NCBI GenBank assembly: GCA_024233835.1
Contig: JACKPC010000003.1
Span: 714,501-778,500 of the forward strand
Length of the DNA stretch: 64,000 nt
DNA from: Leptospiraceae bacterium
Lineage (GTDB): Bacteria; Spirochaetota; Leptospiria; Leptospirales; Leptospiraceae
Direction: 5' to 3'
Within the stretch, counting starts at the first letter, position 1. The number at the start of each line of letters is the position of its first letter. Below are positions 9,029-17,230 of the stretch, in pieces. A program made the position numbers and the translations under genes. Below the pieces are notes generated by a model that saw only the letters and a program-made list of their open reading frames with translations, made no database searches and was not told where the DNA came from.

Positions 9029-10429
9029 TTACTGAACGGGAAAAACATATTTTTCATCAGGGAACTTATACCAATCTGTATCATTAGCTCCGGATGAACT
9101 GTACCAATTATAGAACTTTTCATATGCATTGTGTATATTTTGACATTCATAGGGCCAGGCAAAATCACCGGGGATAATGGCTGCCCAGGGAAATCCGACC
9201 GGATCAAGGTATTTATCTTTGTTATTTTCATCCAGGTAGCGTCCTGCGAAGTGGATTTCGTATTTTGTATTGATTACATAAAGGAAGATATCAAAGGGAA
9301 TGGATTTAAAAATAGTCTTATCTACAGGATTTGTAAAGTGTATAGACAATTCGGCTTTATTTCCGGGTTTGAATACCTGTCCCTTGGAAGTATTGGATTG
9401 ACTGATGGTATTCTTACTATTACCCAGTATTTCTATATCTCTTTTTTGGCTTAAGTCTCCACCAATACTTTCTAAAAGTTCTGATTGAGAGTTTAAGCGA
9501 TTCAGGGTAAAACTGGCATCCCCTGCTTCTAAAGGAATTCTGAAATTAAATGTGTGGTTATATCCGGCTCCTTTGGCAACATGTTGATAGAAGCCTTTCA
9601 GGTTAACCAGCTTACCGGAAGCATTTAATTCTTCCTCATAACGGACTCTTACTACATAGTCATTGAAATCTGCATCTCCCTGCTTGGGAAAAAGATCTTC
9701 GAAAGCAACTGTATAATAGGTTCCATCAGAAGGATATTTAATGAGAGTAGCTCTTGTTGGATCATCGGGGAAATCATCTTTGGAATCTTCGATACCGTCT
9801 CCATCTCTATCCACAATTTCTTTCGAAGTAGATTGAACCAGTACCAATACTTTTCTATCTACCGAATTTACTTCCGAAACTTTAATTTCGCTTACAATCA
9901 CCTGTCCGTTTACATGGACTTCCAGATAAACAACATCAGTAGTTGTATTGATAGTAAAGTTTCCTTTTACGGAACCATTTTCATTGGTAACTGCCTGAAA
10001 TATAACACGATTATTATAAGGGTCTGTTTTTTCAATAATCCGTACAGCTGTGCCTTCTAACGTAGCTACAGTGTCCAAAACGGTAACACTCAATTCAATC
10101 GTTTTTGTAGTGTCGAAAATGAAATCAGTTGTTCCAACTACATCATTTATTTCGATAGAATAAACATCTCGAATAAACGAATCATTTTCTGAAGTACTGG
10201 CAGCTGTATCTGTTATATAGGTACTGTTACCTGTACCATCCGATCCACTTACTTCTTCAGTTCCTGTTGAATTGCTATCTGTTTCTCCGGTGGCTGTATT
10301 TGATAATGTAATTTCGTCATTTCCAAGGTTCAGTAACCAGAGAAGCCCCGGATCTTCTTGTGTCTTACAATTAAGAGGAAGAAGAAAAAGGAGAAAAAGC
10401 AAAGCAGTTGTTTTTAGAAATGTTTTCAT
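9029..10429 (-). CDS. LruC-domain lipoprotein
   Basis: A 466-residue lipoprotein with lipobox LPLNC (Cys about 21). A low-complexity Ser/Thr/Gly/Asp linker (about 40-75) precedes an Ig-like module with 'IEINDVVGTTD' and 'GSVKGNFTINTTTD' (about 85-190). The segment 'DRDGDGIEDSKDDFPDDP' (about 205-222) is a thrombospondin-3-like calcium motif. The C-terminal LruC domain (about 230-450) has the hallmark 'FEDLFPKQGDADFNDYVV'. LruC is a Leptospira outer-membrane lipoprotein recognised in uveitis sera; this gene has the domain but I cannot call it the orthologue. The start is supported by GGAGGGG about 7 bases upstream. It has its own promoter, an operator-like palindrome and copies of a 23-bp repeat upstream, and its own terminator. 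Confidence 0.88.
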   Translation of the reverse strand: MKTFLKTTALLFLLFLLPLNCKTQEDPGLLWLLNLGNDEITLSNTATGETDSNSTGTEEVSGSDGTGNSTYITDTAASTSENDSFIRDVYSIEINDVVGTTDFIFDTTKTIELSVTVLDTVATLEGTAVRIIEKTDPYNNRVIFQAVTNENGSVKGNFTINTTTDVVYLEVHVNGQVIVSEIKVSEVNSVDRKVLVLVQSTSKEIVDRDGDGIEDSKDDFPDDPTRATLIKYPSDGTYYTVAFEDLFPKQGDADFNDYVVRVRYEEELNASGKLVNLKGFYQHVAKGAGYNHTFNFRIPLEAGDASFTLNRLNSQSELLESIGGDLSQKRDIEILGNSKNTISQSNTSKGQVFKPGNKAELSIHFTNPVDKTIFKSIPFDIFLYVINTKYEIHFAGRYLDENNKDKYLDPVGFPWAAIIPGDFAWPYECQNIHNAYEKFYNWYSSSGANDTDWYKFPDEKYVFPVQ

Positions 10430-10477
10430 GGCTTAACCCCTCCTCAAGGTTCTCTGTCATTCTATATATTTTAACAA

Positions 10478-10507
10478 AGTATAGCACATGATTTTGCATT
10501 TTTGCAA
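10478..10507 (-). promoter_or_regulatory. Sigma-70-type promoter of the LruC-domain gene
   Basis: On the minus strand TTGCAA (10507-10502), an 18-base spacer and TATACT (10483-10478) form a good -35/-10 pair about 50 bases before the ATG at 10429. The predicted transcript would have a leader of roughly 40 bases. Confidence 0.55.
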
Positions 10508-10517
10508 TAACCCAAAT

Positions 10518-10532
10518 GGACTATATTAGTCC
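10518..10532. promoter_or_regulatory. Operator-like palindrome upstream of the LruC-gene promoter
   Basis: A perfect inverted repeat GGACTA-TAT-TAGTCC sits 10 bases upstream of the predicted -35 box. That placement suits an activator site better than a repressor site. The regulator is unknown and I found no second copy in the window. Confidence 0.4.
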
Positions 10533-10632
10533 TCAAATTATACTATTTATGCTGTTTTTCATTACTATTTATAGAAAAGGGGATGCTTTCTGAAAAAGTC
10601 AGGATGCTGTAAGATAGAAAATATATAAGCGA

Positions 10633-10701
10633 TATACAGATCATATTATAGTAATGATACAGATCATATTATAGTAATGATACGAAACGTTTTATTATTA
10701 T
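10633..10701. repeat. 23-bp tandem repeat, short array (2-3 units)
   Basis: Two near-identical 23-bp units (10633-10655, 10656-10678) share the core 'ATACAGATCATATTATAG' plus TAAT; a third, decayed unit reaches about 10701. The same family occurs as a 7-unit array at 39333-39493. In both places the array follows 'AAAAAGTCAGG' and then GATATACAG, and lies 150-320 bases upstream of a minus-strand lipoprotein gene. The rest of this 306-base gene-free stretch (10430-10735) holds the promoter and palindrome listed separately and is otherwise AT-rich. Confidence 0.75.
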
Positions 10702-10735
10702 ATACAACCTGTATTTAAGTTTTACTGGAATTATA

Positions 10736-11902
10736 CTAAAATTTAAAGCTATAGGAAATTCCGAGATGGCTTTCTGCTTGAAAATTAAAACTGGGCTTTT
10801 GGGGAAGGTATTGTATACAAATACCTTCTTTTTCACCCGGTAGCCTGGGAACAGGAGAGTAGTGGGCATCAAAGAGGTTTAAAGCATAAATTCCTAAAAG
10901 AAGCATGAGATTTTGATTTCCAGAATCTGCATGGTGATTAGCAATATCTTTCAGATTTGCTGTATAAAGAAAAAGAGCAGATTTCGCGACTGCATTCCCC
11001 CCTAAAGCCGGTAAAAAACTCTGAGAATTATAATTATTTTTAGCTGTATTATAGTTTTCTGAATTATTATATAGGGTATAGGCAAGGTATAGAGTTCCGG
11101 TAAAGAAAAGGACAGATTTCCAGGTTTCTCCCTTGGAATACTGACCCCAACCGGGCAGCAGGGCAGAACGTAAAAGGTAATTAACCTGTGTTTTTGCTTT
11201 TTCTTCGGGTTTTAATTTGAGTTTTTTCCAGTGTTTCAAGACCTTACCGCTAACTTTTAGAGAGTAGGTCTTCTTTGCTTCACTCCCGGCGAAAGGGATA
11301 AAGGCAGATTCGGAAAAAAGTCGTTCTTCTTCTCTATTTTTATAAAAGTGGGTGTTAATGACGTATCCCTCTTTTAATTTCTCAACTTCATAGATCATGA
11401 TAAAATCAATTTGCAGGGCTTTTAAGATTTTCAAGCAGTCCTTTTCTTTGCAATTACTGGCTTTTAGTTCCCTATTTAGTTTTTCATTGTCATTGGACTG
11501 GAAAACTCCGATTTCTTGAATCGAGCCGGTGAGCGTATTTGTTAAATCCTGAGCCTCCTTATCCTTCAGTCCATTCGGTTGTAAAATCGCCAGAATGGGC
11601 TTTTCTTTGGGGTTTTCTAATTGGAACCCGGAGTTGGATAGAAAATAGGAAGCAGCCCGGATATCGTCATCATCCAGACTATGTCTATCCAGAGGTTCCG
11701 GTTGGATAAATTCCAGTTCTTTCAGGGGATAGGTATTTGATTCTTTTAAAGAATTCTGTGTATGAAGGCAGATACCGCTGAGTTCTGTTTTTATATCAGT
11801 GAGAAGGGTCCCATTTTTTAGTTGAATTGTATCTGCAAATAGGGAAGAAAAGGAGAACAAAAGGAAGTATATCAGGGTTCGTTTTTTTATGTGTAGTAAC
11901 AT
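10736..11902 (-). CDS. Secreted protein with DUF5683-like C-terminal membrane domain
   Basis: A 388-residue envelope protein with a signal peptide ending near residue 24 ('SSLFADTIQLKNG'). The middle part (about 75-215) resembles the periplasmic domain of the paralogue at 56124-57392: both have 'P-I/R-L-A-I-L', then 'C..K.C' followed by a 'I..A'-type helix and a strand. The C-terminal domain begins 'LLRSALLPGWGQYSKGE' (about 243), has two hydrophobic segments and ends in an aromatic-terminated strand 'GISYSFKF'. The family is of unknown function. It is transcribed toward the LruC gene but with 306 bases between them, so they are probably separate units. Confidence 0.65.
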   Translation of the reverse strand: MLLHIKKRTLIYFLLFSFSSLFADTIQLKNGTLLTDIKTELSGICLHTQNSLKESNTYPLKELEFIQPEPLDRHSLDDDDIRAASYFLSNSGFQLENPKEKPILAILQPNGLKDKEAQDLTNTLTGSIQEIGVFQSNDNEKLNRELKASNCKEKDCLKILKALQIDFIMIYEVEKLKEGYVINTHFYKNREEERLFSESAFIPFAGSEAKKTYSLKVSGKVLKHWKKLKLKPEEKAKTQVNYLLRSALLPGWGQYSKGETWKSVLFFTGTLYLAYTLYNNSENYNTAKNNYNSQSFLPALGGNAVAKSALFLYTANLKDIANHHADSGNQNLMLLLGIYALNLFDAHYSPVPRLPGEKEGICIQYLPQKPSFNFQAESHLGISYSFKF

Positions 11903-12022
11903 TTTTTATCTCAAGAATTTCATATGGGACTGTAGGGGTAAAAATGCGAAACTTTTTTTTAAAAAAAAGGAACCTTTCTCAATTTATGCTTTCTAATTAA
12001 TCATAAAAAGGAGCTTAACTTT

Positions 12023-12541
12023 ATGAAAAAACTTTTGAGTATCTTACTTGTTTTGGGTTTTGTTACAGTTGTTTCGGCCAAAGGCCATGGAAAGCATTTT
12101 AAAGAGATGGATGCCGATAAAAACGGAAAAATTTCTCTGGATGAATTCAAAAATGCAAAGGGCAAATGGTTTGAAAAAATTGATGCAAACAAAGATGGCA
12201 CTCTAAGCAAGGAAGAAGTCCAAAAGCATCACGAGTCCAGAAAAGGTAAAGGCAAAGGAAAGCACAAAGGAAAAGGAAAAGATAAAGGCAAAGATAAGAA
12301 AAATTGCTTTGATGAAATGGACAAGGATAAAGATGGAAAAGTAACCAAAGACGAATTCGTAGGTCATAAAGAAGGTCGTTTTAAGAAAATGGATAAAAAT
12401 GGTGATGGCTTCATTACAAAAGATGAAATGAAAGGAAAGCGCAAAGGCCATCATAAAGGAAAGGGTAAAGGAAAGGGAAAAGGTAAAGGAAAGAATAAGG
12501 ATAAAAACAAAGCTAAAGATAAAGACGACGATAAAGACTAA
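12023..12541 (+). CDS. Secreted EF-hand protein with Lys/Gly-rich repeats
   Basis: A 172-residue exported calcium-binding protein. The signal peptide covers residues 1-20 (VVSAKG). Four canonical EF-hand loops are visible: DADKNGKISLDE (about 30), DANKDGTLSKEE (about 54), DKDKDGKVTKDE (about 98) and DKNGDGFITKDE (about 120). The pairs are separated, and the protein ends, with long tracts of alternating Lys and Gly/Asp (about 73-90 and 132-172). Such basic tails could bind polyanions such as LPS or nucleic acid; that is inference. AAAGGAG lies about 9 bases before the ATG, and a hairpin follows the stop, so it is probably monocistronic. The identity of its target is unknown. Confidence 0.9.
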   Translation: MKKLLSILLVLGFVTVVSAKGHGKHFKEMDADKNGKISLDEFKNAKGKWFEKIDANKDGTLSKEEVQKHHESRKGKGKGKHKGKGKDKGKDKKNCFDEMDKDKDGKVTKDEFVGHKEGRFKKMDKNGDGFITKDEMKGKRKGHHKGKGKGKGKGKGKNKDKNKAKDKDDDKD

Positions 12542-12553
12542 TTCCCCTCTCCG

Positions 12554-12589
12554 GACCGGTGGTTTAACTGCCGGTCTATCTCGATTTTT
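12554..12589 (+). terminator. Probable rho-independent terminator of the EF-hand gene
   Basis: A 6-bp GC-rich stem (GACCGG 12554-12559 with CCGGTC 12571-12576) is followed by TATCTCGATTTTT. It lies 13 bases after the EF-hand stop codon. The loop is rather long (11 bases). Confidence 0.6.
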
Positions 12590-12969
12590 CCTTCCAAAAA
12601 GACGGGTCGTTATTTACCTCACATTTCCCATTCAGAAACAGGCTGAAAAAGGTCGATTTAAGCATTTATCTCTGTAGGAGGAATTCGCTACGACACGGTC
12701 CCGGATGTTAGATACTATGCTCTTACTTTCGCCTTTAAGAAAAGTAATGGAATTGAGGATGAAAGCACAGGAACTTTCAGGGTATATAATCATTAGCTTA
12801 TCATCTATAAAGGATGGTACATTAGATAAGTTTATAAAAGCTCCTTCTTATGTGTTATCCGATCAGGTAAGTTATTATTCATCTAATATATTCTTAATTT
12901 CAAAAATCTCTCTTAGAATTTTTGAGTAGACATTAATGTAGACTATTATATAGCTAATATAATACTTGT
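12590..12969 (+). other. Gene-free stretch with possible coding relics
   Basis: No complete gene is supported here. On the plus strand a start-less open stretch, about 12655-12787, reads like protein ('SVGGIRYDTVPDVRYY' then 'GTFRVYNH' and stop) but I cannot identify it. On the minus strand near 12655-12685 a 22-base segment matches the 3' end of the VOC-like gene at 14817-15143 at 20 of 22 bases, giving the shared peptide SYRDKxLNR. Both may be decayed remnants. Confidence 0.3.
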
Positions 12970-14796
12970 ATGAAAAGATATTTTGAATATTGTGATGAGA
13001 AATCTTCGAAGTTTTGGGAAATAGAATTTACAAAAGAAAATGAATATCAAATTCGGTTTGGTAAAACAGGTTCGGAGGGAACAACTCAAATAAAAAGCTT
13101 TGATTCAAAAAAAAATCGTGATACCGAGGCTAATAAATTAATTAACACGAAAATTAAAAAAGGTTATCAAGAAACTAAAGACAGGTTAAAAAAAGCTTCA
13201 CAAGCCAAAAAGGATTTAATAAAAGAGACACATAAACCGGAAAAAGTATTTAAAACAGTTTCGGCATTTTTGAAATCCATAAATAAGCTTTTAGTTGAAT
13301 TTCAGGTTGGAGATTTCGATTTAAACTACGAACATTATTGCGAAATGGGTGTTAGCGATTTCTGTGTTACTTCGGGGTACTGGCTTTGTTCAATCAGTAA
13401 TACCGGTCATGATCACATTGGAATCATGCCCGTTTTAAATCGTCCGGTAAATCAATGGCCTGTTGGATATCTTGATCAAAACGAAGGAACTCTAAGTACG
13501 TTTGCTTCAAGTGTAAAAACATGGTTGCCAGGATACTTAATTGCCGAATCCCAAAAAGGCTGGCATTTTCAGGAAAACTTTGAAGAAAATCGGGATGAAA
13601 TTATTAAAATATTAAAACCATTTTTAGCCAAACGTTCTAGGGAGTTTGTAGATTTATTGATTGCAAATTCTTCAACTTCAAAATTATACGAAATTGTAGA
13701 ACCGGGTTCCTTTCTTCATGAGTATCATATACTACTTGAAAAAGAAAAATTTAGCTTAAATGAGTGGAAAAAATATCTTAAGAAATATCCATTTTTTAAT
13801 GAACCACTTTTACATATTCTTAACTTGGATAAAGCTGATAAGGTAATTTACGAAAAACTTTTAAACTGCATCTTACGTCATGATTTGGGTAGCTATTCGT
13901 TTAAACTTTTAAAAATGAATGCCAAAAAAATGTGCACTCTATTCTCAGAAAATGAAACCCCACTTTATCCTTTACTTTTAAATTTTAAAAATAATAAGAA
14001 AAAATACATTCCTATGGCAGATGCCTTTTTCGAGGCCGGGAAATATTATCAAAAATTAAAACAGTATTGGAAAGCTTATTGTTGTTTTGATAATAGTATT
14101 TGGGCTGAGCGATGTGAAACAGAAGAGTTTAGAGAAGATGCATATATTGAACAAATTAAAGTAGCAAAACTTTTAAATGATGAAGTATTTTATTCTCAAT
14201 ACGAGGGGGCCTGTTTGCCCGAAAAGTTAAAGAGTGATAATAATGATGAATCATCGACAACTTTAAAGGAATTAATCGAATCATTTAAAGAACATCGGGT
14301 TCCTGAGCCCCTGGCTAAACTTGCCGTTTTTTGGGATGATTTAGGAACCTACTTTTGCGATGAGTTTGAATTACAGGCAGATAAATATGATATGGCGAAG
14401 GCCTGGTTTAAAGAAAATAAAAAGGGATATTCGAAAATTATTCCGTTCGGAGTTGATGGAACGGGTGCTTTATTTGCATTTTGGTTATATAAAAGTGGCA
14501 TTACTACAGAAAACGCTCCGGTGGTTTATCTTGGCTCGGAAGGTATTGGAAATACGGTTTTAGCCGAAAATATTCTAGATTTTATGCAGATTTTAACCGC
14601 CAATCGTGCCTATATTCCATACGATAAAGCTTTTTTTGAGTACAACGATGAATATAAGACTGAAAATAACAAATACAGAAAATGGCTTAAAAAGGAGTTT
14701 GGTTTAGAAGTAATTAAAAACCCTACAGAAAAATGGAAGCAAGCGGTTGCAAAATTTCCATCTTTCGAACAATGGATTACAACGATTTTGAAATGA
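12970..14796 (+). CDS. WGR-domain protein with SUKH/SMI1-like C-terminus
   Basis: A 608-residue cytoplasmic protein. Residues 1-70 form a WGR domain ('FWEIEFTKENEYQIRFGKTG'), a module known from bacterial MolR-type proteins and PARPs and thought to bind nucleic acid. Residues about 95-210 and about 440-600 look like SMI1/KNR4 (SUKH) folds ('GYWLCSISNTGHDHIGIMPV' and 'PFGVDGTGALFAFWLY' with 'PVVYLGSEG'). A helical repeat region of TPR-like character (about 230-430) lies between. SUKH proteins often act as immunity proteins against secreted nuclease toxins. No toxin gene is adjacent, so this role is only a possibility. It stands alone between an AT-rich gap and a convergent operon. Confidence 0.65.
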   Translation: MKRYFEYCDEKSSKFWEIEFTKENEYQIRFGKTGSEGTTQIKSFDSKKNRDTEANKLINTKIKKGYQETKDRLKKASQAKKDLIKETHKPEKVFKTVSAFLKSINKLLVEFQVGDFDLNYEHYCEMGVSDFCVTSGYWLCSISNTGHDHIGIMPVLNRPVNQWPVGYLDQNEGTLSTFASSVKTWLPGYLIAESQKGWHFQENFEENRDEIIKILKPFLAKRSREFVDLLIANSSTSKLYEIVEPGSFLHEYHILLEKEKFSLNEWKKYLKKYPFFNEPLLHILNLDKADKVIYEKLLNCILRHDLGSYSFKLLKMNAKKMCTLFSENETPLYPLLLNFKNNKKKYIPMADAFFEAGKYYQKLKQYWKAYCCFDNSIWAERCETEEFREDAYIEQIKVAKLLNDEVFYSQYEGACLPEKLKSDNNDESSTTLKELIESFKEHRVPEPLAKLAVFWDDLGTYFCDEFELQADKYDMAKAWFKENKKGYSKIIPFGVDGTGALFAFWLYKSGITTENAPVVYLGSEGIGNTVLAENILDFMQILTANRAYIPYDKAFFEYNDEYKTENNKYRKWLKKEFGLEVIKNPTEKWKQAVAKFPSFEQWITTILK

Positions 14797-14816
14797 ATTA
14801 ATTTGTTTAGTCCCTA

Positions 14817-15143
14817 TTATTCTCGGTAATAAAACCAGATTCGATTCAAGTATTTATCTCTGTAAGAGAAATAGCCTTTTTCTATAAAGCTATATTCCGG
14901 CTGAAAAAAAGCAGGAAGATCGGGCTTTTTTGCCCGGTTTAGACTGAATGTCAGATTCCCCGGCTGTGCCGGGCAGTGACCCTCAAGAGAATCAAAGAAA
15001 ATTCGAATTTTATCATCCAGTATAATTTCAGCATGTTGTTTTTTGCATACAATAATTTTTCCCTGAAAGGTTTCGGAATAAATATTTGCAGATTCTTTAC
15101 AGTCTGAGGATGCAAGGTTTACTGCATAAAATGCTATATTCAT
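14817..15143 (-). CDS. Small VOC/glyoxalase-like protein
   Basis: A 108-residue protein that fits a single VOC (glyoxalase/dioxygenase) fold: 'NIAFYAVNLASSD' strand, 'ANIYSETFQGKI', 'AEIILDDKIRIFF' and a last strand 'YFSYRDKYLNRIWFYY'. The usual metal-binding His and Glu are not clear, so it may be a binding rather than an enzymatic member. The start overlaps the stop of the CBS-domain gene by 4 bases, making it the last gene of a three-gene minus-strand operon (degenerate HD protein, CBS protein, this). Function not predictable. Confidence 0.55.
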   Translation of the reverse strand: MNIAFYAVNLASSDCKESANIYSETFQGKIIVCKKQHAEIILDDKIRIFFDSLEGHCPAQPGNLTFSLNRAKKPDLPAFFQPEYSFIEKGYFSYRDKYLNRIWFYYRE

Positions 15144-15802
15144 GCTTTATAATCAATATGATCCTTATAAAGGATTGTCTTTAATATATCACTGCGTGTG
15201 ACAATGCCCAGAACTTTTCTTTCTTCATTAAGAATAGGTAGGGAACCAATTCTTTCTTCCAGCATAACTCTTGCCATATCAGGAAGAGGGGATTCGGGTT
15301 TTGCAGTTAGAACGCGACTTATCATGACTTCTTCTATCAGTCGATTTTTAACATAAGAAATATCTTCCGGATAGTCTAAGAAATTTTGCAGAATACCTCT
15401 TTCGGAAATAATTCCGATTAACTTCTTCTCATAATTAATAACAGGGATGTGACGGATACGATTCTTTCTAAAAAGATAAACTGCTTTTTCTACTGTAAGT
15501 GATGGTTCAACTTCTATAACCGGAGAACTCATGACATGCCTTGCTAAAATTGCCTGGACTGATTCTGCTTCTTCTGCTTTAAACTCCATATCTTCGTAGG
15601 GGTTTAGTTTGGGTCTGGAAATACTGCTTGTATCCCGTCTTTCAAAAGAATCTTTTTGTCCCTTATCTTCGGGATGTTCTTTTACTACATCATCACGGTT
15701 AGTAGTTGATTCATTAAATTTATGTACCTTATGAACCCTATCTTTTCCCGGTTCCGGTTTATAACGGCTCGAAACCCCACTATCTATCCAGATGAACGGC
15801 AT
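15140..15802 (-). CDS. CBS-domain pair protein
   Basis: A 220-residue cytoplasmic protein whose C-terminal half (about 88-215) is a tandem pair of CBS domains ('HVMSSPVIEVEPSLTVEKAV' and 'MISRVLTAKPESPLPDMARV', each followed by 'IPVIN' or 'LPILNE' and 'GIISERGIL' or 'GIVTRSDIL'). CBS pairs bind adenosine nucleotides such as AMP, ATP or SAM. The N-terminal 85 residues are charged and probably disordered. It is a stand-alone sensor: no attached enzyme or channel. It lies 10 bases downstream of the degenerate HD-like gene and overlaps the VOC-like gene by 4 bases. With two cyclases in the window, nucleotide sensing is plausible but the ligand is not shown. Confidence 0.85.
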   Translation of the reverse strand: MPFIWIDSGVSSRYKPEPGKDRVHKVHKFNESTTNRDDVVKEHPEDKGQKDSFERRDTSSISRPKLNPYEDMEFKAEEAESVQAILARHVMSSPVIEVEPSLTVEKAVYLFRKNRIRHIPVINYEKKLIGIISERGILQNFLDYPEDISYVKNRLIEEVMISRVLTAKPESPLPDMARVMLEERIGSLPILNEERKVLGIVTRSDILKTILYKDHIDYKA

Positions 15803-15812
15803 ATATAGATCC

Positions 15813-17075
15813 TTATTTTAATTCTTTCAATCTCTTTTCCAGACGACATTTGGGGTAATTTCCTGGTTTTAAAGGAGTACCCACATAGCCATAGGCTTCT
15901 TGCTGGGATACAATTTTTAAATCCCAGCCTCTCTCGTAGAAAGGACAACTCTCTACATTATTTTTGCACAAAACCTGTGTGGCCTGAGGTTTGGGATAAG
16001 CCCAGGCGGCAGGAGGATACTGGCATTGCTTTTCAATTTTGGCAATAGCACGCATTCTATCAATTATAGCTTCATAGGTCTTAAATTTCTTAATAAAAGG
16101 TTCTGCGATTTCTTCCTTGAATATCTTCTTTTCAAGATTATAAGCAAACATCGTTAAAATCGTTTTAGATGTATTTTCATTGTCCGGCACTTTTTTCATG
16201 GTTTCTTTAAGAAAGCGAACGATTTTAAGTATTTCTATTAAATATTCTACAAGTTCCGGTTCCACTTCCGGTTCTTTGATTTCTTTATCCTGAAAAAGTT
16301 TAAATGGATGGTCAGATATTCTTTCCATATCCAGTTCTAACTCTTCCGGACCACCACCTCCCCAATACATGCCCGGTATCCAGTGGCGACGAATGGCTTC
16401 TTGAACGAAAGAGGGGAGACCGATTTTTCTTCCTAAAGAAGAGCTGAAATCGGCCAGTTGCATCATTTGTGCATCCCTTTGAAGGGGAATTTTCCAGTAT
16501 TCATTCTCAGAAAGAGCCAGATCCATAAATAAACCGGCAAGAAAAGCATAGCGATGCAGGTATTTTATGGGCATTTCGACTGAGTAGGCAATTCCCATGG
16601 AAAGTAAGGCGGACTCTATGCTATAGGAAAAATATTTCTTTTTCTCTCTCCAGAGTCTATAAGAGGAAATTACAATGAAGGAGTCCCGAAGAGAATGTTC
16701 TATTACTCCTTTATAGGAGATGGTTCTTTCTGTTTCTGAGTTAAAAAGCATAGAAATCATGTCTTCTACGCTGTCTTTGTCCAGTCTCGTATAAATAGAC
16801 TCAATAAAGCGGCTTTTTAGACGTTCTACAAGCTCAAAAGTAATTTTAATATGAAAAATAGGTTCATACTGGCCATGCATGGTTTCCAGTTTGCTTATCA
16901 TCCCACCTTTCAACTTTGCATTTTCCTGTATAAGGACTTTTCCATTTTTATCCTGAATTGGATTGGCCATTTGTGCTATTCCAATCAATTCGTTTTCATA
17001 TAAGAAACTGGCAAAAGCCGGAAAATCTTCAAATTCTATGTATTCAGGAGACAATTTCATGAACTCAAAATACAA
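15813..17075 (-). CDS. Hypothetical protein, possibly degenerate HD/HD-GYP-like
   Basis: A 420-residue protein I do not recognise with certainty. The N-terminal 60 residues ('MANPIQDKNGKVLIQENAKL') look like the strand pair that precedes HD-GYP phosphodiesterase domains. The middle region (about 125-245) is helical, with 'SIESALLSMGIAY', 'HRYAFLAGLFMDLAL' and 'FVQEAIRRHW', arranged like an HD domain, but the signature His-Asp pair and the GYP motif are absent, so catalysis is unlikely. The C-terminal segment has several cysteines ('QCQYPPAAW', 'LCKNNVESCPFYERGW', 'KCRLEKR') that could bind a metal. It is first in an operon with the CBS and VOC-like proteins. Confidence 0.5.
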   Translation of the reverse strand: MYFEFMKLSPEYIEFEDFPAFASFLYENELIGIAQMANPIQDKNGKVLIQENAKLKGGMISKLETMHGQYEPIFHIKITFELVERLKSRFIESIYTRLDKDSVEDMISMLFNSETERTISYKGVIEHSLRDSFIVISSYRLWREKKKYFSYSIESALLSMGIAYSVEMPIKYLHRYAFLAGLFMDLALSENEYWKIPLQRDAQMMQLADFSSSLGRKIGLPSFVQEAIRRHWIPGMYWGGGGPEELELDMERISDHPFKLFQDKEIKEPEVEPELVEYLIEILKIVRFLKETMKKVPDNENTSKTILTMFAYNLEKKIFKEEIAEPFIKKFKTYEAIIDRMRAIAKIEKQCQYPPAAWAYPKPQATQVLCKNNVESCPFYERGWDLKIVSQQEAYGYVGTPLKPGNYPKCRLEKRLKELK

Positions 17076-17230
17076 GAATACCCGGAATAAGAAAAGAAAA
17101 AATAAATAAATTATTCACGATAAAGGAAAAAGATGAAAAAATTTAATAATAGTAGACGCTCAATCCTAAAAAAGCAAACTAGCACTAAACTAGGAAAATA
17201 CTGTATTGATGACTGAAAACGGCAAGGTGG

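Noticed and set aside
11953..11968. T8A8 palindrome before the EF-hand gene as a terminator
   Set aside because: It has no loop and only A-T pairs; more likely a simple homopolymer tract.
12203..12454. Antisense hydrophobic ORF in the EF-hand gene
   Set aside because: It is the complement of Lys-rich codons (AAA/AAG becoming TTT/CTT), which produces an artificial Phe/Leu-rich protein.
12705..12929. Small plus-strand ORF of 74 codons
   Set aside because: Composition is not protein-like, no ribosome-binding site, and another frame reads better over part of it.
17140..17230. Riboswitch (c-di-GMP or other) upstream of the GAF cyclase
   Set aside because: Only a weak CTAG/CTAG pairing is visible and no known aptamer core.
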